Assembly (NCBI RefSeq): GCF_014649655.1
Contig: NZ_BMTL01000011.1
Coordinates: 186,001 to 250,000 of the forward strand
Source: Streptomyces humidus
GTDB lineage: Bacteria > Actinomycetota > Actinomycetes > Streptomycetales > Streptomycetaceae
DNA: 64,000 nucleotides
Direction: 5' to 3'
This document shows, in pieces, positions 32,947 through 41,628 of this stretch. The notes beneath the pieces are model-generated. The model did not search any database. It had not been told where the DNA came from and was given only the letters and a program-made list of their open reading frames with translations. The first letter of the stretch is position 1. Each line of letters starts with the position of its first letter. Position numbers and translations under genes: made by a program.

Positions 32947-35109
32947 GTGGCGAATGCGGAGCACAGCGGGCGGGTGGCGGAGACCTTCGGGGAGACGGCG
33001 GTCGACACGACGAGAGCGCGCCTGCTGGCGGCCCGCTTCGGCCTCTGGCTCGTGGCGGCGGCCCTCGCCGTCCGACAGATGGCCGTCGTCCTCGGCACCC
33101 CGCGCGCGGCACGGCTGACGGCCCTGGGCACCTGGACCGGGCCCGACGGCGTCCTGCACGTCAACGGTTCGCTCTACGAGTCGACCCGGTTCACCGGCAC
33201 CCCCTTCACCGGGCTGCTCCTCAAACCCCTCACCCGGGCGGCCGAACAGGCCCTCGGCTGGGCCTGGACCTTCGGCACCCTGTCACTGGTGGCCGTCCTG
33301 GCCGTGGTCATGGCCCGCGCCCTGCCGCAACCGGTCGGCAGACGGACGTCGCTGCTGGCGGCACCCGTCGCGAGCAGCCTGCTGATGCTCTCGCTGCCGG
33401 TGCGCAACACACTCTGGCTCGGCCAGACCAGCATCATCCCCGTCCTCCTCGTGCTCCTCGGCTGCTTCGTCGTGCGGGAGCGGCGGGCCGCCGGTGTGCT
33501 GATCGGGGTGGCCGCCGCCCTTCAGCCCACGGTGCTCCTCTTCACCGCGCTGCTGTGGTTCACCGGCCGCCGCCGGACGGCGGCGGCCGCCGCCGCGACC
33601 TTCGTCGGCGCCACGGCGCTGGCCTGGGCGGCGATGCCGCACGACTCGTACATCTACTGGGTGCAGCACCTGGCGGGCGCCGGGCTCGGCGGTGAGGCCG
33701 ACGCTCTCGCCAACCAGTCCCTGCACGGCGCCCTGCTCCGCCTGGGCCTCTCCGGCCCGCTGGAGACCGGCCTGTTCCTGTCGCTGGGTGCGGCCGTCGC
33801 CGCCCTCGGCGTCAACCGGGCCGTCCGTCACGCCCGGGACGGCCAACTGCTGCTCGCGGTCGCCCTGACCGGCTGCGCGGCGATCGCCGTCTCGCCCACG
33901 ACCTGGCAGCACCAGCTGCTGTGGGTCCTGCCGACGGTCGTCGGCAGGGTCGGCAAGCGCGCGTCCGACCGCTACGTCTGGCCGGTGACGGTCATCCTGG
34001 TGACGACCCTCCCCGCCACGATGCTGCTGCCGAACGTGGCGTTCCTCCACCCGCTGCGCGACAACGCGCTGCTGCTCCTCGCCATCGCCGCGGCGACCGC
34101 CGTGCCGTTCCTGCCGCGGACGTCCCCCCACCACCGGACGCCGGTCCCGCCGCCGCGCGCCGAGCCCGCCCCCGCGCGCTGGAGGCACGTCCCGCTGCTG
34201 CCGTTCCTCAAGCGCGTGCCGGCCCGCCCGAACCTGCTGCTGGAGCTGCTGCTGCTGCGCGTGACGTACGCGGCGTACCAGGAGGTGCGGCTGGCGGCGA
34301 CGGGCGGCACCAACTCCGGCGGACGGGCCCGGGCTGAGGCGCACGGCCATGAAGTCCTCGGCCTCGAGCGCCTCCTGCACATCGACGTCGAGCGCACCGT
34401 CAACCACTGGGTGGCCGGAATCACCCGGCTGAGGAACTTCTTCGACTTCTACTACAGCTCCCTCCACTTCGTGGTCCCGCTGACCATCCTCGGCGTCCTG
34501 TTCTGGCGCCGCCCGGCCGACTACCGCTGGGCCCGCTCGTCCCTGGGCTTCGCGACCCTGCTCGCGCTGGTCGGCTTCTGGCTCTACCCGCTGGCCCCGC
34601 CGCGCCTGCTGCCGGGCCTGGGCGTCATCGACACGGTCCACGGCGTCCAGGACTTCTCCAGGCCGGACTACGGCACGCTCACCTCGCTGACCAACCAGTA
34701 CGCGGCGATGCCGTCGCTGCACTTCGGCTGGTCCCTGTGGTGCGGCCTGGTCATCGCGATCGTCGCGCGCAGCCGGTGGACGAAGTCCCTGGGCCTGCTG
34801 CACCCCCTCTTCACGCTCTCGGCCATCGTGGCCACGGGCAACCACTGGGTCCTGGACGCGGCCGGCGGCGCGGCGGTGGTCTGCGCGGGCTTCGGGCTGT
34901 CGTACGTCCTGATGGGCCCGAGAGCGCGGTCCACCACGCAGGCGAAGGTGACGCCGACGCGGATGCGGACGACCCGGACCCCGACGCCGAAGCCGACGGC
35001 CACCGCGACCACGGCGGAGCAGCGGTCGCCCGTAAGAGGCCGACACCCCGAACCTCCATCCCAGCTCGACGAGTTGATCGACGAGCCGGTCCGCTCGCAG
35101 AGAGAATGA
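32947..35109 (+). CDS. GT87-type glycosyltransferase fused to a PAP2 (Aur1-like) domain
   Basis: 720 residues from GTG 32947 (GGAGG 10 nt upstream). Residues 1-395 are a polytopic GT-C mannosyltransferase of the GT87 kind: WTGPDGVLHVNGSLYEST, RNTLWLGQTSIIP, WAAMPHDSYIYWVQHLAG, NQSLHGALLRL. A short linker leads to a second six-helix unit (about 430-645). It carries phosphatase-like motifs ITRLRNFFDFYYSSLHFV, MPSLHFGWSLWCGL, and ATGNHWVLDAAGGA, the PAP2/inositol-phosphotransferase pattern. The tail is cytoplasmic and basic. It probably builds a lipid-linked mannose structure and hydrolyses or transfers a lipid phosphate. Confidence 0.85.
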   Translation: MANAEHSGRVAETFGETAVDTTRARLLAARFGLWLVAAALAVRQMAVVLGTPRAARLTALGTWTGPDGVLHVNGSLYESTRFTGTPFTGLLLKPLTRAAEQALGWAWTFGTLSLVAVLAVVMARALPQPVGRRTSLLAAPVASSLLMLSLPVRNTLWLGQTSIIPVLLVLLGCFVVRERRAAGVLIGVAAALQPTVLLFTALLWFTGRRRTAAAAAATFVGATALAWAAMPHDSYIYWVQHLAGAGLGGEADALANQSLHGALLRLGLSGPLETGLFLSLGAAVAALGVNRAVRHARDGQLLLAVALTGCAAIAVSPTTWQHQLLWVLPTVVGRVGKRASDRYVWPVTVILVTTLPATMLLPNVAFLHPLRDNALLLLAIAAATAVPFLPRTSPHHRTPVPPPRAEPAPARWRHVPLLPFLKRVPARPNLLLELLLLRVTYAAYQEVRLAATGGTNSGGRARAEAHGHEVLGLERLLHIDVERTVNHWVAGITRLRNFFDFYYSSLHFVVPLTILGVLFWRRPADYRWARSSLGFATLLALVGFWLYPLAPPRLLPGLGVIDTVHGVQDFSRPDYGTLTSLTNQYAAMPSLHFGWSLWCGLVIAIVARSRWTKSLGLLHPLFTLSAIVATGNHWVLDAAGGAAVVCAGFGLSYVLMGPRARSTTQAKVTPTRMRTTRTPTPKPTATATTAEQRSPVRGRHPEPPSQLDELIDEPVRSQRE

Positions 35110-35244
35110 CGGGAAGGGGATCCCAGGACGGAAGACCAAGGCGGAGGGGCGAGGGGCGCCAGGCTCAACCCCGCACTGGTCCTTCTCGCATTCCTTGCCG
35201 CGGGTTCCCTGATCACCGGCGTGACCTGACTGGTCCTCGTTCTC

Positions 35245-35280
35245 GCGGTGACGCTCGCCAGGTACCGCGAGCGTCACCGC
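35245..35280. terminator. 14-bp perfect hairpin between convergent genes
   Basis: 35245-35258 (GCGGTGACGCTCGC) and 35267-35280 are exact inverse complements with an 8-nt loop. It lies between the ends of the GT87-PAP2 and acyltransferase genes and should act in both directions. Confidence 0.85.
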
Positions 35281-35286
35281 GCCCGC

Positions 35287-36414
35287 TCAGAGGACCGTCC
35301 GGCTCCGCTGAACCGAGCCGTCCACGGGGCGCGCGACCACCAGGCCCCGCAGCCGGCGTTCGGCCGGACGCTCGACGCGGTGGTAGGCGATGGCGGCGAG
35401 AGCCTGGCTGACGACCAGCACGCCCGCCCAGAACGCGAACGTCGCGCTCCCGGGCGCGGGTTTGCCCCACGCGAACACGGCCACCCGGATCACGATCTCG
35501 TGCAGGAGGTACCAGGCGAACGACCAGTGCCCCAGCCGGATCATCCAGGCCCCGCCCAGCCCGGTCCGCCGCCCGTCGAGGTCGGCACGGGCGGCGGCGC
35601 AGATCAGGGCGGCGAAGAGCGGCGCGGAGAGCAACTGGGAGGCGGAGTAGGGGCTGTACCAGACGGCGTCCGGGACCGCGTTCGACCAGGGGATCAGTAC
35701 GAGATGCCAGGCGACGACCAGCCCCGCGGCCGCGGGCAGCGACACGGGAGGCCGCCACCCGCGCCTGAGCGCCAGCCCGGCCGCCACGCCCAGCACGAAC
35801 TGGAGCAACCGGGTCGCCGGCAGATAGTCCAGCGCCCAGGTACGGGTGGTGGGCGACACCCCGGCGAGGGCGGGCCACAGCAGCAGCGCCGCGCAGCTGA
35901 CGCCGACCGCCGTCCAGGCCCACACCCTGCCCCGCCGTCCCGCCAGCGCGGCCAGCAGCACGGGGAAGGTCAGGTAGAACCAGGCCTCGTCACTGAGCGA
36001 CCAGGCGGCGGGATTCCCCCCGGTGAAGATGACGGGCTGCGGGAACCACGCGTGCACGAGCAGCAGGGTCGCCGCGACCGCCCTGACCGACACGGCCCGG
36101 TCCATGAGCGCCCACCACACCCCGACGGACACCCCGACACTGACGGCGAGCATCGGCCAGATCCGCGCGAACCGCCGCCACAGGAACACCCGCGCGGACA
36201 CGCCCGCGCCGTCGTAGGTCCAGGCGAGCACGACGCCCGACAACACGAAGAAGAACGTGACCCCGCTCCGCCCGTACCAGACGGCGTCACTGACCCACGG
36301 CACGGTCCCCACCTGCCGGGACAGGTGATACAGCACGACAAGCAGCGCCGCCCAGAATCGCAACCCGGTGAGCGAGGGCAGGCGGTCACGGCGGGGGGCG
36401 GGTATGGGGGGCAA
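35287..36414 (-). CDS. Acyltransferase 3 family membrane protein
   Basis: 375 residues with ten membrane helices. The signature is LPSLTGLRFWAALLVVLYHL at the N-terminus with catalytic His, then GRSGVTFFFVLSGVVLAWTY and a second motif FLWRRFARIWPMLAVSV. The rest is GGNPAAWSLSDEAWFYLTFP and WSFAWYLLHE. Such proteins O-acylate exopolysaccharide, peptidoglycan or antibiotic sugars. Sharing a terminator with the GT87 gene gives no firm partner. Confidence 0.88.
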   Translation of the reverse strand: MPPIPAPRRDRLPSLTGLRFWAALLVVLYHLSRQVGTVPWVSDAVWYGRSGVTFFFVLSGVVLAWTYDGAGVSARVFLWRRFARIWPMLAVSVGVSVGVWWALMDRAVSVRAVAATLLLVHAWFPQPVIFTGGNPAAWSLSDEAWFYLTFPVLLAALAGRRGRVWAWTAVGVSCAALLLWPALAGVSPTTRTWALDYLPATRLLQFVLGVAAGLALRRGWRPPVSLPAAAGLVVAWHLVLIPWSNAVPDAVWYSPYSASQLLSAPLFAALICAAARADLDGRRTGLGGAWMIRLGHWSFAWYLLHEIVIRVAVFAWGKPAPGSATFAFWAGVLVVSQALAAIAYHRVERPAERRLRGLVVARPVDGSVQRSRTVL

Positions 36415-36498
36415 GGCGGACCCTTCGTGGTCAGGGCATTCGGGACAGCGTACGGGGCACGCGGCACTGCCGCGTGCCCCGCACGGGTCAGGCGAGGG

Positions 36499-36861
36499 TC
36501 AGTTGTAGGGAGTGACGAGCTTCATGGGCTCGTAGGGATAGGTGCTGGTGGGAGCGGTCCAGCCCGCGACGCCGCCCTTGAAGGCCGCGTCCGCGCCGGA
36601 CCAGTTCCAGGTCCAGGTCTGGATGCTGGTGTCCTGCTTGCGCAGGGCTGCCAGGTCGTCGTATCCGTCGCCGTTGAAGTCGCCGGTGGCGAGCTGGGTC
36701 GCCTTGATGTCCCAGCTCTTCTTGCCGTCCAGGGTGACCTTGGCGGAGCCGAACTGGTCCTTGAGGGACTCGGCGAACATGGTGGAGACACGGTCGCTGC
36801 CGTCGTCGTAGTCGTACCAGATCATGATGTCGTCGCGTCCGTCGCCGTTGAAGTCACCAGC
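36499..36861 (-). pseudogene. FG-GAP/VCBS-repeat protein, 3' fragment cut by IS256-like element
   Basis: 120 C-terminal residues in frame right up to the IS border. Two FG-GAP repeats are visible (AGDFNGDGRDDIMIWYDYDD and TGDFNGDGYDDLAALRKQDT), Ca2+-binding beta-propeller blades of a secreted protein, followed by a WNWSGADAAFKGGVAGW end. The N-terminus and all upstream blades are missing because the IS starts at 36862, and sequence beyond the IS is unrelated. The rest of this gene is thus lost, not just interrupted. Confidence 0.75.
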
Positions 36862-38234
36862 GGGTCTGTGTAGCGAACGGTGGAACTCGGTCGGTTTTGT
36901 TCAGCGGCGTACGGCGGTGAGCCGGCCGTCGAAGGTGATGTCGAAAGCCTGGAGTGCTGCCTTCCAGCGCATGGTCCAGCGTTTGCGTCCGGTCCCGGTC
37001 GGGTCCAGGCTCATGACGGCCAAGTAGACGCACTTGAGGGCGGCCTGGTCGGTGGGGAAGTGCCCCCGGGCCCGGACGGCCTTGCGGATCCGCGCGTTGA
37101 TGCTCTCGATTGCGTTGGTGGTGCAGATGATCTTGCGGATCTCCACGTCGAACTGGAGGAAGGGCACGAACTCCGCCCAGGCCGCTTCCCAGAGCCGGAC
37201 GACCGCCGGATACTTCCCGCCCCAGGCGTCGGTGAACTCCACGAACCGCTCCAGCGCGGCCTCCTCGGTCGGCGCGGTGCAGACGGGCCTGAGCGCCTTC
37301 GCGATCTTCTCCCAGTCCTGCCGGGCCGCGTAACGGAAGCTGTTCCGCAGCAGGTGAACGACGCAGGTCTGGACGATCGTCGCAGGCCAGACGGTATTCA
37401 CGGCGTCCGGGAGGCCGGTCAGGCCGTCACAGACCAGCATCAGGACATCGGCCGCGCCGCGGTTCTTGATCTCGGTCAGGACCTGGAGCCAGTACTTTGC
37501 GCCCCCCCGCCGTCGCCGATCCACAGGCCCAGGATGTCCCGGTGTCCCTCGGCGGTGACCGCCACCGCCATGTAGACGGGCCGGTTGGCGACCTGCCCGT
37601 CCCTGACCTTTACGTTCACACAGTCGATGAAGACGACCGGGTAGACGCTGTCCAGCGGGCGGTTCTGCCATTCCGTCATGCCGGCCATCACACTGTCGGT
37701 GATCGTGGAGATCGTGGACTTGGAGATTTCCGTGCCATACACCTCGGCGAGATGCGCGGAGATCTCCCCATGCGTCAGCCCTTTCGCCGACAGCGACAGG
37801 ACCATCTCATCCACCCCGCCCAGACGCCGCTGCCGCTTCTTGACCAGCTGGGGCTCGAAGGACCCGGCCCGGTCCCGCGGCACCGCGATCTCGACCGGCC
37901 CCGACTCGGTGATCACGGTCTTGGACCGGTGCCCGTTGCGGTAGTTGTCCCGACCGCCCTCGGCCCGCTCGCCAGGCTGGTGCCCCAGATGATCAGTGAG
38001 CTCGCCCTCCAGGGCGGACTCCAGCACCCGCTTGGTCAGCTGCTGCAGCAGGCCGCCCTCCCCGGTGAGTTTCACGCCACCGGCCTGGGCCCGGTCAACC
38101 AACTCGGCGACCAGCCCGTCATCCACGGCGCTCGTCCCACTCACAGGGGCTTGCAGGGCCTCGGTGTCACTCGTCACGTCAGTCATCAACTGTCGCTTCC
38201 AGCTCGGGAGTTACACCACTCACCGTACAGACCC
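36862..38234 (-). mobile_element. IS256-family insertion sequence (1,373 bp)
   Basis: Terminal inverted repeats begin GGGTCTGT on both sides (36862 inward and 38234 inward), with further matches such as GGTG-AACTC about 17 nt in. The element contains one mutator-type transposase frame on the minus strand. The 8-bp flanks are TCACCAGC on the left and GGCCCCGA on the right: no target duplication. The left flank is an FG-GAP gene and the right flank an RHS toxin of opposite orientation, which fits recombination between IS copies or deletion after insertion. Confidence 0.88.
36901..38186 (-). pseudogene. IS256-family (mutator) transposase, frameshifted
   Basis: The N-terminal half (ATG 38186 to the frameshift) has LTDHLGHQPGERAEGGRDNYRNG, SISTITDSV-type HTH and first DDE Asp in PVVFIDCVNVKVRDGQV. 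The C-terminal half has the second Asp in MLVCDGLTGLPDAV and the Glu in TTNAIESINARIRKAVR. The reading frame breaks at a run of seven G (minus strand, 37502-37508) within the expected GDGG(E/G)GAKYWLQVLT; one more base restores the family sequence. It is thus a single-base indel or sequencing error, or less likely programmed frameshifting. Confidence 0.88.
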
Positions 38235-39510
38235 GGCCCCGAAGAAGAAGAGCTCCGGCGGTGGTGGTGGGAGCAGCGGCGGCGGCAGTGGTGGTGGAGG
38301 AGGAGGCAGCGGGGGTGGCGGCGGAGGTGGCTGTTCGTGGTACACCGGCTGCGGGTTGAGCAAGGCTTGGGGCGACACAAAGAGTTGGGTTTCAGAGCAC
38401 AAGGTCGTTATCGCCCAAGTGGCTACCGAAGTTGTGGTCGGCGGGTTGTGTGTCGGCACGGCGGTGGGGGCAGGTTTCGCAACCGGGGGTGTCGGCTTCG
38501 CTGCCGCGGCGGGCTGTGGGGCTGTCGCCGGGGCCGCGAGTTCCGCAGTGGGGAACATGCTGTCGGACGACGCTGATCACAGCATCTCGGGACAGCTCAG
38601 TGATATGGGGGAGGGGGCAATCTGGGGTGCTGCTTCAGGTGCGGTGGGATACGGCCTCGGAAAAGTCGGCGCGAAAATACTGGCTAAATGCCACAGCTTC
38701 CTTCCGGGGACAGGAGTACTCCTAGCCGATGGTACGAGGAAGGCCATTGAGGACGTAGAAGTCGGCGACGTAGTAATCACGACCGACCCAGAAACTGGCG
38801 AAACGACGGAGAAGCCGGTTGTTGAGACGATTACCACGGAGGACGACAAGGACTTCACCGAAATCTCGATCGCCGTGGACGGTGCGTACTCAAGCATCGT
38901 GGCCACGGACCCCCACCCGTTCTGGGTGCCCGAACTGAAGAAGTGGGTGCAGGCTAGCGACCTCCAACTCGGCCAGACGCTCCGTACGAGTGCCGGCACC
39001 CGCGTCCAGATCACCGCGCTCAGTCACTATACGAAGCACCAGCGCACCCACGACCTCACCATCGAGGACATCCACGCGTACTATGTGCTGGCGGGGGCCA
39101 CGCCGGTACTCGTTCACAACTGTGGTGAGGCCGCTGATGACTTGCTCGACTTTGCAGACGAGGCGCTGAATATGAGCCCGGAATCGCGACCCAATGTTGC
39201 GACGAAGATTACTTCTGCGGATGGAGAGCATGTCCGTTTCGCCTATGCGATGGATACGCGTAGCGGTACAATGCCTCCGCAGACAGCGAGGGCAGTAGCC
39301 AACTCTGGACACCATGGCGGATGTGGGGAAGTTGGGTGTGTCATCCAGTTTGAGAATGCTGAAATCCCGCTGGAAGGGTCGACATTCCAGTCCGTCATGA
39401 TCGGTGGTGGCGGTAGAGGAAATTCGTTCCCAATTGAGAATCATGGCGAGCTGATCGCACCATGCCTTGCCTGTCAGCGGTTCTTGCCTCTAATCGGTGG
39501 ACGTGGGTGA
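38235..39510 (+). pseudogene. RHS-type polymorphic toxin C-terminus: Hint domain plus putative deaminase
   Basis: The frame is open from the IS border, so the N-terminal RHS core and secretion part are missing. It starts with a Lys/Gly-rich linker, then a helical pre-toxin stretch (KSWVSEHKVVIAQVATEVVV). A Hint self-cleavage domain runs from CHSFLPGTGVLLADGTRKAI through DPHPFWVPELKKWV to PVLVHNC. The last 130 residues are a putative toxin: GCGEVGC followed about 40 residues later by IAPCLACQRFL, the CxE...PCxxC zinc pattern of cytidine-deaminase-fold toxins (YwqJ-like). The Hint domain would release the toxin. The C-terminal stop overlaps the next gene. Confidence 0.72.
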
Positions 39511-39758
39511 GTCTCATGCCCATCTCTCCAGAGTTGCGCGCCGCACTTCAAAGATTGAGAGAAGTGCGATCCGAAAGACCTCCGGGTGAGCGTGAAACTG
39601 AATCTTTTGCCGCGTGGCGGGAAAGGATTGCAGACGCTTTGGATTTACTGGCTGGCGTTCTCATCTATCATGAAGATCGCCAGAGGGCTGCCGCCGAAGC
39701 GGCCGCTGTCCGCGCCGAAGCAGAAAGAATCCGTGCTGAACTGAATCAACTGGGCTGA
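39507..39758 (+). CDS. Candidate immunity protein for the deaminase toxin
   Basis: 83 residues if started at GTG 39507, which overlaps the toxin stop (GTGA); an ATG at 39516 gives 80. Entirely helical, with a positively charged N-terminal part (ALQRLREVRSERPPGERETE) and an Ala/Glu/Arg coiled coil (EAAAVRAEAERIRAELNQLG). No immunity family is recognised by eye. Position, size and translational coupling directly behind a toxin module are the reason for the call. Lower GC than the surroundings fits horizontal origin. Confidence 0.45.
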   Translation: MSLMPISPELRAALQRLREVRSERPPGERETESFAAWRERIADALDLLAGVLIYHEDRQRAAAEAAAVRAEAERIRAELNQLG

Positions 39759-39823
39759 TGGATAGAGCTCTGCTCTGATCCGTCTGTTTCTGCAAGTGCA
39801 AGGCGGAATGTCCTTGGATATAT

Positions 39824-39861
39824 CAGAAGCCTCACCGCGAGAAATTCCGGTGGGGCTTCTG
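39824..39861 (+). terminator. 14-bp hairpin behind the toxin/immunity pair
   Basis: CAGAAGCCTCACCG (39824-39837) pairs with CGGTGGGGCTTCTG (39848-39861) through one G-T pair and a 10-nt loop. It separates the immunity gene from the convergent integrase remnant. Confidence 0.75.
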
Positions 39862-39868
39862 TGTCGTT

Positions 39869-39889
39869 TGACGGCAACACTGACGGCAA
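39869..39889. repeat. Direct repeat TGACGGCAA x2, possible attachment-site region
   Basis: TGACGGCAA recurs at 39869-39877 and 39881-39889, immediately beyond the 3' end of the integrase remnant. Integrase genes of actinomycete elements usually border the att site, so this may be an att or arm-type site. No tRNA end is seen here. Confidence 0.35.
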
Positions 39890-39891
39890 AG

Positions 39892-40629
39892 TCAGCGGAT
39901 GACGGCTGCTGCTGGTGGGTTGTCAGGGTCGTCGTCCTGGCCGCCGAGAGCGTGGCTCAGGGCATCGATGGCGTCCCGCTGGAGTCGGAGTCGGACGTGG
40001 GCGTGGCCGAGGAGTTCCTTGATTACGACGAGTTCGACGCCCTGTTCCAGGAGCAGGGTGGCGGTCGAGTGGCGGAGGTCGTGGAAGCGGATGCGGCGAA
40101 TATCAGCCTTGCGGAGGAGCGTGGTGAAGGTGTGGGTGAGAGTAGTTGGGTCGATTGGTCCGCCTTGCGCGGTGGTGAGTACGTGCCTGCTGTGCTGCCA
40201 CGTGGTGCCTACGGCCTCACGCTCGCGCTGCTGCTGCTCGTCGTGACGCTTCAGCGACTGGAGACAGCGGGTGGGGAGGGCGATGCGGCGTTCGGAGGCC
40301 CGGGTCTTGGTGGGCAACGTGGTGAGCCCGCCTGTGCTGGTGCGCTGCAAGGTTCGGCGGATCGCGGCGGTGCCCGCGTCGAGGTCGAGGTCTTCCCAGC
40401 GGAGGCCGAGGAGTTCGCCCTTGCGGAGTCCGGTGTGGAGGGCGAGTTCAAACAGCGCGTGCAGCCGGTGTTCGCGGGTGGCCGCGAGGAACAGGCGGGC
40501 TTGGGCTTCGTCGGCGGTGAGGGGTTCAAAACGTCGGGGCCGTGGGGTGCCGGTGTGGACGTTGCGGGCGACGTTGCGTGAGCGGAGCAGGTCGTAGACG
40601 GCCGAGCGGCCGAGCTGGATGCGGGTACT
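39892..40629 (-). pseudogene. Excisionase-tyrosine integrase fusion remnant lacking the catalytic tyrosine
   Basis: Reading from 40629, about 17 residues match the HTH of a MerR-like excisionase (STRIQLGRSAVYDLLRS). They run directly into the catalytic domain of a tyrosine recombinase (RNVARNVHTGTPRPRRFEPL). The integrase part keeps Arg in HTGLRKGELLGLRWEDLD and the HxxR in FHDLRHSTATLLLEQG, then VIKELLGHAHVRLRLQRDAI. In intact relatives about ten residues with the nucleophilic Tyr stand between GHAH and HVRLRLQ; these are gone. Two deletions therefore removed most of xis, the integrase N-terminus and the active tyrosine. Inactive remains of an integrative element. Confidence 0.75.
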
Positions 40630-40895
40630 CCCGCCCCGGCCCCGCGCCGCCAGAGTGGGCGATGCACCAGCCCGGCCGTGCGCTGCCTCTCCCGCTCGGG
40701 CCTGATCCTGCCGAAAGAAGCCGATCCTGCACCGCCTCGGCAGGTTGCCGCGGGTTTGCGGGCGGCGCCGTGGCATCAGGGCGAAGGGGGGAGTATTGGG
40801 GGTGCGACGCTGGAGTGGCTGCGATCGGGGCGACGGCACACGACCTGAGCTACGAAGTCGCGCTCTCGCACCCCGTGCCATATATCATCGGCGAT
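40630..40895. other. 266-nt region between integrase remnant and toxin gene
   Basis: On the minus strand the frame of the integrase remnant stays open but the amino acids (Arg/Gly/Ala-rich) match nothing; it may be degraded element sequence. The promoter of the toxin-antitoxin operon should lie in the last 80 nt. No other gene can be supported. Confidence 0.35.
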
Positions 40896-41279
40896 ATGGA
40901 CAGCGGGCGGTACTCGATCGAGCTCGAGCCGGAGGTGCGGCTGTGGCTGGAGAACCTTCCCGCCCATCACTACAAGCAGGCCGAACGCGTCGCCGACCTG
41001 CTCGCCGAGCAGCCCACCACGCTCGACGAACCGCACTCCCGCCACCTGGGCGGCAAGCTCCGCGAGCTGCGCTTCCGCCTGGGCGATGCCCATCAGCGGA
41101 TCACCTACTGGCTGGCGCCCGGCCGACGTGTCGTGCTGCTCACCGTGTTCCGCAAGACCAAGATGCGCGAGCAGGCCGAAGTGGACCGCGCCCACGCCGC
41201 ACAGCGATTGTGCGAGGCAGAGCATGAAGCCGCCGCTGAGCACGACCTCTACAGCCGCAACCTCAAGGAGAACCGATGA
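40896..41279 (+). CDS. RelE/HigB-type toxin (phage-derived Gp49-like)
   Basis: 127 residues. RelE-fold features are YSIELEPEVRLWLENLPAHHYKQAERVADLLA, HSRHLGGKLRELRFRLGDAHQRITYWL, and RRVVLLTVFRKTKMREQAEVDRAHAAQ. The conserved KLRELR...RITYW...LLTVFRKT pattern is that of the HigB/Gp49 ribosome-dependent mRNA interferases. The tail from 105 on is acidic/charged. The stop overlaps the next gene's start (ATGA), the normal HigBA order with the toxin first. Confidence 0.85.
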   Translation: MDSGRYSIELEPEVRLWLENLPAHHYKQAERVADLLAEQPTTLDEPHSRHLGGKLRELRFRLGDAHQRITYWLAPGRRVVLLTVFRKTKMREQAEVDRAHAAQRLCEAEHEAAAEHDLYSRNLKENR

Positions 41280-41614
41280 ACCACAGCGAATGGAGGACCC
41301 GTCGCCACCGCCAGCTGCTGGGCGAACACCTGGACGCCGACCCCGAGTACGACCGGGTCTACGAAGAGGCCGGCCTCGCCATGACGTTGGGCAAGGCCGT
41401 CTACGACCGGCGTAAGCAGCTGGGTCTGAGCGAGGCAGATCTCGCCGAGCGCATGCACGTCGACGTCGATGACATCGAAGGCATCGAGACGGCCACCGAG
41501 CTGCCGCCCATCGCGGTCATCATGCGCCTGGCCCGCGCACTGGACCTCACGGTGGACGTGCACCTCGCCGGCGGAGACGAGCCCACCGTCACCATCGTCG
41601 CCCCAGCGGCCTGA
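41276..41614 (+). CDS. HigA-type XRE antitoxin
   Basis: 112 residues, overlapping the toxin by 4 nt. The helix-turn-helix is LGKAVYDRRKQLGLSEADLAERMHVDVDDIEGIETA, followed by LPPIAVIMRLARALDLTVDVHLAGGD. The N-terminal 40 residues (WRTRRHRQLLGEHLDADPEYDRVYEEAGL) are the usual toxin-binding part. It should neutralise the toxin and repress the operon. Confidence 0.85.
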   Translation: MNHSEWRTRRHRQLLGEHLDADPEYDRVYEEAGLAMTLGKAVYDRRKQLGLSEADLAERMHVDVDDIEGIETATELPPIAVIMRLARALDLTVDVHLAGGDEPTVTIVAPAA

Positions 41615-41628
41615 GGCGGGGAGGAACC

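Noticed and set aside
39759..40895. A complete integrative element
   Set aside because: No replication, transfer or complete excisionase/integrase gene is found; only fused remains and a toxin-antitoxin operon.
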